64,000 nucleotides of DNA from Nocardia cyriacigeorgica (GCF_010868145.1 NZ_JAAGUY010000026.1:1-64000); one strand, 5' to 3'. Shown: positions 25,280 to 33,990, numbered from the stretch's first letter. Numbers and translations are program-made. Notes: generated from the letters alone by a model not told the origin.

Positions 25280-27084
25280 CCAGCAAGGAGCATCCGCTGT
25301 CCGACTTCGACCTCGTCATCACCGACGGCACCTGGTTCGATGGCACCGGCGCCGCGCCGCTGCGCCGCGATCTTGGCATTCGCGACGGCATCGTCGAGCA
25401 GGTGTCGGCCGACCCACTACCGGTCGGCGCGAATACCGAAGTGATCGACGCCGGCGGCAAGTGGGTGATGCCCGGATTCATCGACGTGCACACCCACTAC
25501 GACGCCGAAGTGCTGATCAAACCCGAGCTCTCGGAGTCGGTGCGGCACGGCGTCACCACCGTCGTCGTCGGTAATTGCTCGCTGTCGACGATCCTGGCCT
25601 CCAACTCCGACTGCGCAGATATCTTCAGCCGGGTCGAGGCGGTGCCGCGGGATGCCGTGCACGGTGTGCTCGAGCGCGAACGCACCTGGAGTGATCCGGC
25701 CGAGTACGCGAAGGCGCTCGACGCCTTGCCGCTCGGACCGAATGTCGCTGCTTTCCTGGGTCATTCGGACCTGCGCACGCATGTGCTCGGGCTGGACCGC
25801 GCCGTTACCAGGGACACCAAGCCCTCGCGCGCCGAACTCGACCGGATGCAGGCCTATCTCGACCAGGCCGTGGACGCGGGATTCCTCGGGATGTCGTCGA
25901 TGTCGAACACACTCGACAAGATCGACGGCGATATCTACCGTTCACGTTCGCTGCCGTCGACCTATGCGCGCCGTGCAGAGATCCGGGCATTGAACAAGGT
26001 ATTGCGCAGACGTGAGCGCATTCTGCAGAGCGCGCCGACAGTGAACTTCCGGCCCAATATCTGGAAGTTCTTCCTCGCCAGCTCGGGGTTGGCCGGGCGC
26101 AAGAAGCTCAAGACCTCGCTGTTGTCGGCGGCCGATTCGAAGGCCTATCCGCCACTGGTCTACTTCATGATGTACACCGCACCGCTGTTGAACCGGTTCG
26201 CGCGCACCGAATTCCGCTGGCAGCATCTGCCGGTACCGTTCACCGTCTACGCCGACGGCATCGATCTGGTGGTGTTCGAGGAATTCGGCGCTGGTGCTGC
26301 GGCACTGCATCTCGAGGACGAGGTCGAGCGCAACGAACTGCTGCGCGACGAGGATTACCGGCGCTGGTTCCGCAAGAACTACGACGACAAATTCTCGCCG
26401 CGGATCTGGCATCGCAACTTCTTCGACGCCGAAATCCTGGCCTGCCCGGACGAAAGGGTGGTCGGCAAGTCCATCGGGCAGGTCGGTGTGGATCGCGGAA
26501 TCCATCCCGTGGACGCCTATCTGGACCTGGTCGTCGAATACGGAACCGAGCTGCGCTGGCGCACGACGGTGGCCAATCACCGCCCGAAGTACGCCGACAA
26601 ACTGGCCGCCAATCCGGGCGTGCAGATGGGCTTCGGCGACGCAGGTGCGCACCTGCGCAATATGGCCTTCTACAACTACCACCTGCGGTTGCTGGAACGG
26701 GTCGCACGAGCCCAGACGACCGAGCGGCCGTTCCTTTCGATCGAGCACGCGGTGCACAGGCTGACCGGCGAACTCGCGCAGTGGTACGGCATCGATGCGG
26801 GCTTCCTGCGTCGCGGCGACCGGGCCGACCTGGTGATCGTCGATCCCGCCGGGCTCGACGAGTCGGTGCACGAGCTCCATGAACACCCGATGCCGGAGTT
26901 CGGGCTCGATCGGATGGTCAACCGCAATGACCGGGCCGTGCTGGCCACCGTCGTCAACGGCGTACCCGTCTTCCGGGACGGTGTCTTCGCCGAAGGGCTC
27001 GGAAAGAACTGGGGCACCGGGCAGTTCCTGCGCGCCGGGCAACAGTCCCGACGCACACCAGAATCCGCCGCCGCGCGCGCCTGA
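25276..27084 (+). CDS. Amidohydrolase of the N-acyl-D-amino-acid deacylase family
   Basis: A 602-residue metal-dependent hydrolase with the D-aminoacylase fold. The metal-binding HxH is in GFIDVHTHYDAEV (about residue 72), the zinc-ligand Cys region is VVVGNCSLS (~97), GHSDLRTHV lies near 160, and the catalytic Asp is in MGFGDAGAHLRNM (~455). The flanking small beta-sandwich is formed by the first 60 and last 80 residues (RRGDRADLVIVDP, then ATVVNGVPVFRDG). It is about 100 residues longer than classical D-aminoacylases, with an inserted helical part around 210-290. The ATG at 25276 overlaps the preceding stop (ATGA). A function on N-acyl-amino acids is only a family expectation; many relatives of this length in actinobacteria have no tested substrate. 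Confidence 0.88.
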   Translation: MTSKEHPLSDFDLVITDGTWFDGTGAAPLRRDLGIRDGIVEQVSADPLPVGANTEVIDAGGKWVMPGFIDVHTHYDAEVLIKPELSESVRHGVTTVVVGNCSLSTILASNSDCADIFSRVEAVPRDAVHGVLERERTWSDPAEYAKALDALPLGPNVAAFLGHSDLRTHVLGLDRAVTRDTKPSRAELDRMQAYLDQAVDAGFLGMSSMSNTLDKIDGDIYRSRSLPSTYARRAEIRALNKVLRRRERILQSAPTVNFRPNIWKFFLASSGLAGRKKLKTSLLSAADSKAYPPLVYFMMYTAPLLNRFARTEFRWQHLPVPFTVYADGIDLVVFEEFGAGAAALHLEDEVERNELLRDEDYRRWFRKNYDDKFSPRIWHRNFFDAEILACPDERVVGKSIGQVGVDRGIHPVDAYLDLVVEYGTELRWRTTVANHRPKYADKLAANPGVQMGFGDAGAHLRNMAFYNYHLRLLERVARAQTTERPFLSIEHAVHRLTGELAQWYGIDAGFLRRGDRADLVIVDPAGLDESVHELHEHPMPEFGLDRMVNRNDRAVLATVVNGVPVFRDGVFAEGLGKNWGTGQFLRAGQQSRRTPESAAARA

Positions 27085-27090
27085 GACCGG

Positions 27091-28008
27091 ATGGGACGAC
27101 AGGGAATGAAACTTCGCAGGAAGACCGAGCAGTCGAGCGTCGATCCCGGCGCCGTGTCCTTGCAGGCACGCAATGTTCGTTTCGACTGGATCGATACCCC
27201 GCTGAACTGGATGCCGGACGAGCCGATCGCCTCACACGTGATGAACTCGCTGAATCTGCTGCTGCCCGAGGGTGAGCGGATGTTCTGCCAGACATTCAAC
27301 GAGGCGCTATCGATGGTGCGCGACGAGAAAGTGCGCGAGGACATGATCGGGTTCATCGGCCAGGAGTCGATGCACGCCGAAACCCACAACGAGGTGCTCA
27401 ACACGGTACTTGCGGGCCAGGGTATCGATGTCGAACCCTATGTGCGGCAGGCGGAATTCCTGTTCCGCAAGGCAGCCGGTCCGCGACCTGCACGGACCGA
27501 ACACGCGCGGCGCCAGCATCTGATAGAGCGCCTGGCGATTATTGCGTGTCTCGAGCATTTCTTCGCCTTCCTCGGCGACTGGGTACTCAATGCCGATCTG
27601 GAAGGTAAGGACGCCGATCCCCGGATGGCGGACCTGTACCGGTGGCATGGGGCCGAAGAGGTCGAACACCGCCATGTCGCCCACGATGTCGCGGTGTATT
27701 TCGGCGCCGGATATCTGCGGCGAGCGATTCCGATGCTGCTGGTGTTTCCGCTGTTCATCGTGCTGGTAGCGCGCGGCACCAAGTTTCTCGTCACGGCCGA
27801 TCCGAGCCTGCCGAACATGGGCTACTGGCGGCTGACGATGAAGCTGTTCGGTGCGATGTGGCGCGGTGCGCTACCGGGTGTGCCGTCGTTGCTGTGGAGC
27901 GCCCTGTCGACGTTCAACCCGCGCTATTCGCCGGAATCTGTGGGTTCGACCAGTCAGGCGGTGGCCTATCTGGCCACTTCACCCGCGGCCAGGGCAATCG
28001 CGTCGTGA
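27091..28008 (+). CDS. PF10118 ferritin-like putative diiron protein (annotated metal-dependent hydrolase)
   Basis: A 305-residue helical protein of the family usually labelled predicted metal-dependent hydrolase (PF10118). Two ExxH motifs are visible: QESMHAETHNE (about residue 87-97) and EEVEHRHVAHD (about 188-198), with a further Glu in ACLEHFFAF (~150). Paired E...ExxH motifs in a helical fold are the mark of carboxylate-bridged diiron enzymes. A hydrophobic segment at about 210-232 (AIPMLLVFPLFIVLVARGT) suggests membrane association, as in membrane desaturase-like proteins. The ATG at 27091 is seven bases after the previous stop; the ATG at 27106 (MKLRRKTE) is a good alternative. The next gene, a flavin/2Fe-2S reductase, overlaps by four bases and would be its electron donor. 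Confidence 0.85.
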   Translation: MGRQGMKLRRKTEQSSVDPGAVSLQARNVRFDWIDTPLNWMPDEPIASHVMNSLNLLLPEGERMFCQTFNEALSMVRDEKVREDMIGFIGQESMHAETHNEVLNTVLAGQGIDVEPYVRQAEFLFRKAAGPRPARTEHARRQHLIERLAIIACLEHFFAFLGDWVLNADLEGKDADPRMADLYRWHGAEEVEHRHVAHDVAVYFGAGYLRRAIPMLLVFPLFIVLVARGTKFLVTADPSLPNMGYWRLTMKLFGAMWRGALPGVPSLLWSALSTFNPRYSPESVGSTSQAVAYLATSPAARAIAS

Positions 28009-29117
28009 ACGCGCTGTACCCCGCACCGACCGAGGTACCGCCCGCGCTCTACGGCACACGTGATCGCGACATCCTGATGCGGACGATGGCGCGACTGGCG
28101 ACACTCCGATTGGGCTGGGCCGGCCTGGTACATCGCCGCGAACGAGCGCTCGCCGCCGACGATCTGCGCACCCCACTGACGATCACCGAACGGCACTCGG
28201 TCGCCCACGACACCGACGTGGTCAGCCTGTCGCTGCGAGCAGCGGAGGGCGGCGATCTACCACGGTGGTTCCCCGGTGCGCACCTCGACCTCGAACTGCC
28301 CTCCGGTCGGGTCCGGCAGTACTCGCTGTGCGGCGACCCCGGTGATACCTCCAGCTACCGCATCGCGGTGCGCCGGATTCCCGGCGGCGGTGGTGGTTCG
28401 GTCGAGGTTCACCAGGATTTGTGCGTCGGTGACACGGTGTGGATACGTGGACCGCGCAACGCGTTTCCGTTCGTCGTGCCGGGCCACAGCGGATCACGAT
28501 CGGTACGAGCGCATTTCGTGGCCGGAGGCATCGGGATCACGCCGATCCTTCCGATGGTGCGGATGGCGCAGCGACTGGGCGTGGAATGGACGATGGTGTA
28601 CGCCGGGCGTAATCGTGACACCCTCCCGTTCCTCGCCGAGCTCACGGAATTCGGCGACCGCGTCACCGTGCGCACCGACGATGAGCACGGCCTGCCCACC
28701 GGTGCGGATCTGCTTCCCGGCGTGGGTCCCGGTACCGCGATCTTCTGCTGCGGCCCGGTCGCCATGACCGACACCGTCGCGGCCGCGGTCCGTGAGCTGC
28801 CCGATGTCGCGCTGCACTCCGAACGGTTCTCCACTCCCCCGATCGTCGACGGCAAGCCCTTCCAGATCGAGCTGGCCCGCACCGGCACGATCATCGACGT
28901 CCCCGCCGACCGCACCGCCCTCGAGACCGTCCTCGACACCCGGCCCGCCACCCCGTACTCCTGTCGTCAGGGCTTCTGCCGCACCTGCGTGGTCCGGGTA
29001 CTCGGCGGCGCCCCCGACCACCGCGACACCGCTCTCACCGAGGCCGAACGTGCCGCGGGCGCCATGCTGCTGTGCATCTCCCGCTGCGACGGTGGCCGCC
29101 TGGTTCTCGACCTCTGA
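28005..29117 (+). CDS. PDR/VanB-type ferredoxin reductase with C-terminal 2Fe-2S domain
   Basis: A 370-residue soluble electron-transfer protein. It has an N-terminal extension, a flavin-binding barrel with QYSLCGDPGD (RxYS-like FMN motif, about residue 105), an NAD-binding domain with VAGGIGITPILPM (~172-184) and CCGPVAM (~248), and a C-terminal plant-type 2Fe-2S domain with Cys ligands in YSCRQGFCRTC and LLCIS. This layout is that of phthalate-dioxygenase reductase/VanB, which passes electrons from NAD(P)H to an oxygenase. No Rieske oxygenase is nearby; the partner is most likely the PF10118 diiron protein whose stop overlaps this start (GTGA at 28005). Confidence 0.9.
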   Translation: MNALYPAPTEVPPALYGTRDRDILMRTMARLATLRLGWAGLVHRRERALAADDLRTPLTITERHSVAHDTDVVSLSLRAAEGGDLPRWFPGAHLDLELPSGRVRQYSLCGDPGDTSSYRIAVRRIPGGGGGSVEVHQDLCVGDTVWIRGPRNAFPFVVPGHSGSRSVRAHFVAGGIGITPILPMVRMAQRLGVEWTMVYAGRNRDTLPFLAELTEFGDRVTVRTDDEHGLPTGADLLPGVGPGTAIFCCGPVAMTDTVAAAVRELPDVALHSERFSTPPIVDGKPFQIELARTGTIIDVPADRTALETVLDTRPATPYSCRQGFCRTCVVRVLGGAPDHRDTALTEAERAAGAMLLCISRCDGGRLVLDL

Positions 29118-29223
29118 ATCGAGCGAACCCTGTCCAGGCGTGCGCCCGAGTGGTTCACTTGGTAGACGCCGACCAGGTTCGGACGGTCGGTTTTCCGACT
29201 CGACTGCCAGGGAGGATCTGCTG

Positions 29224-30036
29224 ATGCCTACTCGTGACGATGCCTGGCCGGAAGGAACGCCGTGCTGGGTGGACAGCCAGGTCGACGATATGGCTCGTGC
29301 TCGCCGGTTCTATGCCGATCTGTTCGGCTGGGAGATCACCGATATGCCGCAGGAGGCGGGCGGGTATCTCATCGCGCTGCGCAATGGCCGTCCGGCGGCG
29401 GGTATCGGCCCCAAACCCGCCGGGATGCCGATGCCATCGGTGTGGACCACCTATATCGCCGCCGACGACGCGGATGCCGTGGCCGCGCGCGTCGGCGCTG
29501 CCGGGGGTACGGTCGTGATGCCGCCGTTCGATGTGCTCGACGTGGGCCGCATGTTCATTGCCTCCGACCCGACCGGCGGCGTCTTCGGGGTGTGGCAGGC
29601 CAAGGCCCACCGCGGTGCGGGCGTGTACAACGAGCACGGCGCCTACTGCTGGAACGAACTGCACACCGGCGACTACCGTCGCGCACAGGAGTTCTACGCC
29701 TCGGTCTTCGACTGGAACTACACCGAAATCGGTGACGGCGAGAACTTCGTCTACTCGACCTTCGCCTCCGACGGAAACGACCGCCCGCTCGGCGGCATCA
29801 ACGACGTGACGAAGATGCCCGGCGATAACAGCTCGTACTGGTTGGCGTGGTTCCAGGTGGACAACGCCGATACCGCACTCACCCGAGCGACCGAGCTCGG
29901 CGCGACCGTGATCAGCGGTCCGGGCGACAGTCCGTTCGGCCGTCAGGGTGTGGTGCGCGGGCCGCAGGGCGAGACGTTCGCCATCATCGATCCGACCAGC
30001 ACCGTCGGCGAACCACCGACCGGGCAGTCGGGCTGA
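29224..30036 (+). CDS. VOC-family protein with two glyoxalase-like domains
   Basis: A 270-residue protein made of two vicinal-oxygen-chelate modules, residues about 12-125 and 140-260. Each begins with a substrate-pocket motif: CWVDSQVDDMARARRFYADL in the first and CWNELHTGDYRRAQEFYASV in the second. Each ends with a DPxGxxF-like strand (ASDPTGGVFGVWQ; VRGPQGETFAIIDP). The family includes glyoxalases, dioxygenases and antibiotic-binding proteins; the specific activity cannot be assigned. The ATG at 29224 follows GGGAGG at eight bases. It is a single-gene unit, convergent with ilvD across a hairpin. Confidence 0.9.
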   Translation: MPTRDDAWPEGTPCWVDSQVDDMARARRFYADLFGWEITDMPQEAGGYLIALRNGRPAAGIGPKPAGMPMPSVWTTYIAADDADAVAARVGAAGGTVVMPPFDVLDVGRMFIASDPTGGVFGVWQAKAHRGAGVYNEHGAYCWNELHTGDYRRAQEFYASVFDWNYTEIGDGENFVYSTFASDGNDRPLGGINDVTKMPGDNSSYWLAWFQVDNADTALTRATELGATVISGPGDSPFGRQGVVRGPQGETFAIIDPTSTVGEPPTGQSG

Positions 30037-30047
30037 CCACAGCGGCA

Positions 30048-30076
30048 GGCGCTCGAGGCGCATCGATTCGAGCGCC
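30048..30076. terminator. Hairpin between convergent VOC gene and ilvD
   Basis: A perfect 9-bp stem pairs GGCGCTCGA (30048-30056) with TCGAGCGCC (30068-30076) around an 11-base loop. It lies between the two convergent stops and can serve either strand. Confidence 0.6.
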
Positions 30077-30092
30077 CCCCGGTGGTCGCCGG

Positions 30093-31811
30093 TCAGTCGC
30101 AGACCGCACCGAACGAGGCCGAACCGACCAGCTTCGAATACTTCGCCAGCACGCCACGGGTATAGCGGGGCGGCAACGGAGCCCATCCCGCGGCCCGGCG
30201 TTCCAGTTCTTCGGGCTCGATGAGCAGGTCGAGCGTGCCGGCCGCGACATCGAGCTGAATCCTGTCCCCGTCGCGGACGAACGCGATCGGGCCGCCGTCC
30301 ACCGCCTCGGGCGCGACGTGACCGACACACAGCCCGGTGGTGCCACCGGAGAATCGGCCATCGGTCAGCAGCAGCACGTCCTTGCCAAGGCCGGCGCCTT
30401 TGATCGCCGCGGTGATCGCCAGCATTTCCCGCATGCCCGGCCCGCCCTTCGGACCCTCGTAGCGGATGACGACGACATCGCCCGCGGTGATCGTGCCGTC
30501 TTCGAGCGCATCCATCGCCGCCCGCTCCCGATCGAAAACTCGCGCGGTACCGAGGAAGACATCCGAATCGAAGCCCGCCGACTTGACCACGGCACCGCCG
30601 GGGGCCAGCGATCCGGCGAGGATCGTGATCCCACCGGTCGGATGAATCGGCTCCGACATCGCGCGGACCACCTTGCCGTCCGGGTCGGGCGGTGCGATCT
30701 CGGCCAGATTCTCGGCGACCGTGCGGCCGGTCACGGTCAGGCACTCACCGTGCAGCAGACCGGCGTCGAGCAGCGCTTTCATCATCACCGGCACTCCACC
30801 GATGCGGTCCACATCGGTCATCACGTGCTTGCCGAATGGTTTGACGTCGGCCAGATGCGGAACTCGGCGGCCGACCCGGGCGAAGTCGTCGAGGGTGAGA
30901 TCGACATTCGCCTCGTGCGCGATCGCCAGCAGGTGCAGTACCGCATTGGTCGAGCCGCCGAACGCCATCACGACAGCGATCGCGTTCTCGAAGGCTTCTT
31001 TGGTGAGGATGTCGGAGGTGGTGATTCCGCGCCGGATCAACTCGACGACAGCCTGGCCGCTACGGCGGGCATAACCGTCCCGGCGGCGGTCGGCCGCGGG
31101 TGGTGCCGCACTGCCCGGCAGCGACATCCCGAGCGCTTCGGCGGCGCTGGCCATGGTGTTCGCGGTGTACATGCCGCCGCATGCACCCTCACCGGGGCAG
31201 ATCGCCCGCTCGATGGCGTCGACATCTTCCCGGCTCATCAACCCGCGCGAACAGGCGCCGACCGCCTCGAACGCATCGATGATCGTCACTTCGCGTTCGC
31301 TGCCGTCCGACAACTTCGCGATTCCGGGCAGGATCGAGCCCGCGTAGAGGAAGACGCTCGCCAGGTTCAGTCTGGCCGCCGCCATCATCATGCCGGGCAG
31401 CGATTTATCGCAGCCCGCGAGCAGGACCGAGCCGTCGAGACGCTCTGCCTGCATGACCGTCTCGACGCTGTCGGCGATCACCTCCCGCGAGACCAGGGAG
31501 AAATGCATCCCTTCGTGTCCCATGGAGATGCCGTCCGAAACCGAGATGGTGCCGAACTGCATCGGGTACCCGCCGGCGGCGAAGACGCCGTCCTTACATC
31601 CCTGGGCGAGCCGATCCAGCGAGAGATTGCACGGGGTGATCTCGTTCCACGACGAGGCCACTCCGATCTGCGCCTTCTCGAAATCGTCGTCGCCCATACC
31701 GACCGCGCGCAGCATCCCGCGCGCGGCGGTCTTCTCCAGGCCATCGGTGACATCACGGCTGCGGGGTTTCATATCCGGGTTCTCAGGAAGGTCGGCCACG
31801 ATCCTCATCAT
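30093..31811 (-). CDS. ilvD: Dihydroxy-acid dehydratase
   Basis: A 572-residue IlvD/Edd-family dehydratase that converts dihydroxy-isovalerate and dihydroxy-methylvalerate to the 2-oxo acids of valine, leucine and isoleucine synthesis. The Fe-S Cys ligands are in TPCNLSLD, AGCDKSLPGMMMAA and AICPGEGACGGMYTANTM. The C-terminal half carries the substrate Ser region (LLTDGRFSGGTTGLCVGH). Length and motifs fit IlvD rather than the 6-phosphogluconate dehydratase Edd. The two ATG codons at 31811/31808 follow GAGGCGAG; an ATG at 31772 is a weaker choice. Other ilv genes are not nearby. The 62-bp region upstream shows no leader or attenuator. Confidence 0.94.
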   Translation of the reverse strand: MMRIVADLPENPDMKPRSRDVTDGLEKTAARGMLRAVGMGDDDFEKAQIGVASSWNEITPCNLSLDRLAQGCKDGVFAAGGYPMQFGTISVSDGISMGHEGMHFSLVSREVIADSVETVMQAERLDGSVLLAGCDKSLPGMMMAAARLNLASVFLYAGSILPGIAKLSDGSEREVTIIDAFEAVGACSRGLMSREDVDAIERAICPGEGACGGMYTANTMASAAEALGMSLPGSAAPPAADRRRDGYARRSGQAVVELIRRGITTSDILTKEAFENAIAVVMAFGGSTNAVLHLLAIAHEANVDLTLDDFARVGRRVPHLADVKPFGKHVMTDVDRIGGVPVMMKALLDAGLLHGECLTVTGRTVAENLAEIAPPDPDGKVVRAMSEPIHPTGGITILAGSLAPGGAVVKSAGFDSDVFLGTARVFDRERAAMDALEDGTITAGDVVVIRYEGPKGGPGMREMLAITAAIKGAGLGKDVLLLTDGRFSGGTTGLCVGHVAPEAVDGGPIAFVRDGDRIQLDVAAGTLDLLIEPEELERRAAGWAPLPPRYTRGVLAKYSKLVGSASFGAVCD

Positions 31812-31873
31812 GCTCGCCTCGCGCCGGTTCCCGCAGCCATCCACGCCGATGTCACGATGTCGGCTCCGGCGAC

Positions 31874-32215
31874 TCAGGAGGCGCTTCCGGTCGACGGGAA
31901 CATGATGACGGGCCACATGTAGTACCCGCCGTAGCTCGGGTAGCCGTAACCGCCGTAACCGTAGCTCGGGTATCCGTAGCCGTAACCGCCGTAACCGCCA
32001 TAGCCGTAGCCGCCGTACCCGTAGCCATAGCCGTACACGGCGTCGGCCGAGGCATCCGGCGCCGCCTGCTCGACGATTTCGATGGGCTCGAGCACGAGCG
32101 GCTCGGCGACGGCGGGGGCGACGACAGCCGCGGCGGGGGCAAGGGCGATCGCGGCGATGGCGGCCGCGCGGGCGACGCCACGGCGGGTGCGTGCGAGGAC
32201 GGTGGTTCGGTTCAT
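31874..32215 (-). CDS. Secreted Gly/Tyr-rich repeat protein
   Basis: A 113-residue exported protein. A signal peptide (MNRTTVLARTRRGVARAAAI, then AAIALAPAAAVVAPAVA, cleavage near residue 37) is followed by an acidic stretch. Then comes a low-complexity block of about 40 residues built from GYGYGGYGYGGYGG-like and GYPSYGG repeats, ending in MWPVIMFPSTGSAS. Such Gly/Tyr repeats occur in surface or matrix proteins and in proteins that phase-separate or cross-link; no known family was recognised. AAGGAG stands five bases before the ATG. A near-consensus promoter with a palindrome across its -10 lies about 100 bases upstream (32309-32341). It is a single-gene unit. Confidence 0.8.
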   Translation of the reverse strand: MNRTTVLARTRRGVARAAAIAAIALAPAAAVVAPAVAEPLVLEPIEIVEQAAPDASADAVYGYGYGYGGYGYGGYGGYGYGYPSYGYGGYGYPSYGGYYMWPVIMFPSTGSAS

Positions 32216-32308
32216 CGGAACTCCTTGTTCAGATTGCACCGCCGCATTCGTTCGACGATGCCCTGGCCGCGGTCCGTCTGGAGTCTCGGACTCGCGTTGC
32301 TGATCGAC

Positions 32309-32341
32309 GTTTAATGTACCGTTAAACAACGGCACGTTCAA
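32309..32341 (-). promoter_or_regulatory. Sigma-A promoter with overlapping palindrome for the Gly/Tyr-rich gene
   Basis: Read on the minus strand, TTGAAC (32341-32336) and TACATT (32318-32313) are separated by exactly 17 bases, giving a start near 32306 and a 5' leader of about 90 bases. A perfect inverted repeat, GTTTAA (32309-32314) with TTAAAC (32322-32327) around a 7-base spacer, covers the -10, which suggests repression by an unknown dimeric regulator. Confidence 0.65.
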
Positions 32342-32476
32342 TAGGTTTCACACTACTCCCAGCAGCCCTCGCATCCGGGTGCTGCGCACCTCGTATCTGT
32401 GGCAGACTCGGCCCGATCACCCGGACCGGCCGATCGGCGACCGGAGACGGAAGGTGATGCGGGAGTTGGGATCGCG

Positions 32477-33988
32477 ATGGATCTGAGCGCCGTCGAGCGC
32501 CGGGTGGCCACGGATCGTCGTGCGGCCATGGATCGTTCGGCCGAATCCGAATTGCAGTTGGCGACATCGCTGTGCGAGCTGGCCACGGCCCTCGCCGCGA
32601 CCAAAGGCGAGCCCTCCGCACGCGACCGTTCCGCCGCAGCCCTCGAGCCCGCGCAAGAGGCGGTACTGATCCGCCTGCGCTGGCTCACCAATGGCCATGT
32701 CTCCGCGCAGTTCGCCGCCAAGGTTCAAGACGCGCTGCGCATCCTGGAACAGGCCGCACGCGGCATCGGGCACCGGGAACTGGCCACCGCCACCATTCGC
32801 GATGCGTGCAACGCCTACCGCCAGGTGGCGTCCACCCACCCCAACGCTGCGGGCGTTTGCGCCGACGGACTGTCCAAATGCGGTGTGTGGCTGTGCCGTC
32901 TCGACCCTGGCGCGGCAGTCGCGGCCACCGAAGAGGCGGTGCGGATCCGAGCCGGACTCTTCGCGGCCGATCCCGATCAAGCCAGCAAGTACCTGGCCAG
33001 CTTGAACACCCTGCTGCGCACGCTGATGGTCGGCAGGCAGCGCAAACAGGCCGTCGCGATGTATCGCGAACGGTACGCCGCGCTCACCTCCCCCGCGATG
33101 ACCGCGACCATGCGCGAGACCAAGATCGGCGAGATCGGTTTCACCAGCAAAACACTCGGCGCGCTGACCAAGCTGGATTGCCCGACCCTGGAGCGCGCCG
33201 GTCGGCTCACCCAGCAGCAGATCCTCTATCAGAGCGCGGGCGATCTCTCCACGATCGAGGAGATCAACTGGAATCTGGCATTGGTCGGCCTGAAGCCACT
33301 CGCGGCCGGCGCACTGCCCGATCCGCCGTCCAAACCGGTGGATATCGCGACGTCGTTCGGCGCGCTGGCGGTGCGCTGTTCGTCGGCGGATGCCCTCGCG
33401 CAGATCCGCGCCGCGGTCATCGCCGCCTACGCGACCGATGATGCGCACCCCGTCGATATCTCCGCCTTCCACGGCGTGGACCGCACCCACTGGAGCACAC
33501 CGGATCCCGAACTGAACACCGCGGCCGAGCTCGGCGACGATCTGGTGCTGATCGAACGACTGTCGGGCAGCTGGGTCGCGGTACAGAGCCTGAACTGGGA
33601 GATCGCGCCGGTCGGCAGGCATCCGCTGGCGCTACGGCTGTCCGCACGCTGGCCGGTGGTCAGCGTGACGACGGTCGAGCGGCTGTCGTATGAATTGTGC
33701 TGGTACGACCAGGGTGCGCCGACCCAGTACGCCGCGCTCGGCCGCCCCGCCGAACCGACTCCGCTGGATACTCCACTGGCGCCGTTGAACTTCGGCGTGC
33801 TGGCCGATTACGGCGCCGATTACGCTTCGGAGACGCAGGTCCGCGCGGCGTTCGGCAATACACCCATGTTCGCGAAGCTGACCCAGCTGCCTGCCAGCGG
33901 CATCCGTCAGGCCGTCGAGTCGCGTCCGCTCACCGATTACGGCGATCACGCGCTCTCGTTCCGTGGTGGAGCGGGACGGAAGTCGTAG
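32477..33988 (+). CDS. TPR-like hypothetical protein
   Basis: A protein of about 503 residues without a named family. The first 220 residues are helical with tetratricopeptide-like character (ACNAYRQVASTHPNAAGVCA, then LDPGAAVAATEEAVRIRAGL and ASLNTLLRTLMVGRQRKQAV). The C-terminal half is a mixed alpha/beta region with recurring tryptophans (INWNLALVGLKPL; LNWEIAPVGRHPL), which look like two copies of an NW(N/E)xAxVGxxPL element, so an internal duplication is likely. The ATG at 32477 has GGGAG upstream; an in-frame GTG at 32399 would add 26 residues. No signal peptide. The stop is two bases from the convergent DUF72 gene. Function unknown. Confidence 0.72.
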   Translation: MDLSAVERRVATDRRAAMDRSAESELQLATSLCELATALAATKGEPSARDRSAAALEPAQEAVLIRLRWLTNGHVSAQFAAKVQDALRILEQAARGIGHRELATATIRDACNAYRQVASTHPNAAGVCADGLSKCGVWLCRLDPGAAVAATEEAVRIRAGLFAADPDQASKYLASLNTLLRTLMVGRQRKQAVAMYRERYAALTSPAMTATMRETKIGEIGFTSKTLGALTKLDCPTLERAGRLTQQQILYQSAGDLSTIEEINWNLALVGLKPLAAGALPDPPSKPVDIATSFGALAVRCSSADALAQIRAAVIAAYATDDAHPVDISAFHGVDRTHWSTPDPELNTAAELGDDLVLIERLSGSWVAVQSLNWEIAPVGRHPLALRLSARWPVVSVTTVERLSYELCWYDQGAPTQYAALGRPAEPTPLDTPLAPLNFGVLADYGADYASETQVRAAFGNTPMFAKLTQLPASGIRQAVESRPLTDYGDHALSFRGGAGRKS

Positions 33989-33990
33989 CG

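Noticed and set aside
27642..28004. A longer version of the 2Fe-2S reductase beginning inside the PF10118 gene
   Set aside because: The added part is out-of-frame PF10118 sequence; the GTG at 28005 overlaps the stop as GTGA and gives a normal start.
29140..29180. A tRNA-like stretch (gtgcgcccgagtggttc) before the VOC gene
   Set aside because: It resembles a D arm, but no acceptor stem, anticodon arm or T arm follows.
31920..32035. Short direct repeats that could look like a CRISPR or tandem DNA repeat
   Set aside because: The repeats follow the Gly/Tyr codon pattern of the secreted protein, with no spacers and no cas genes.
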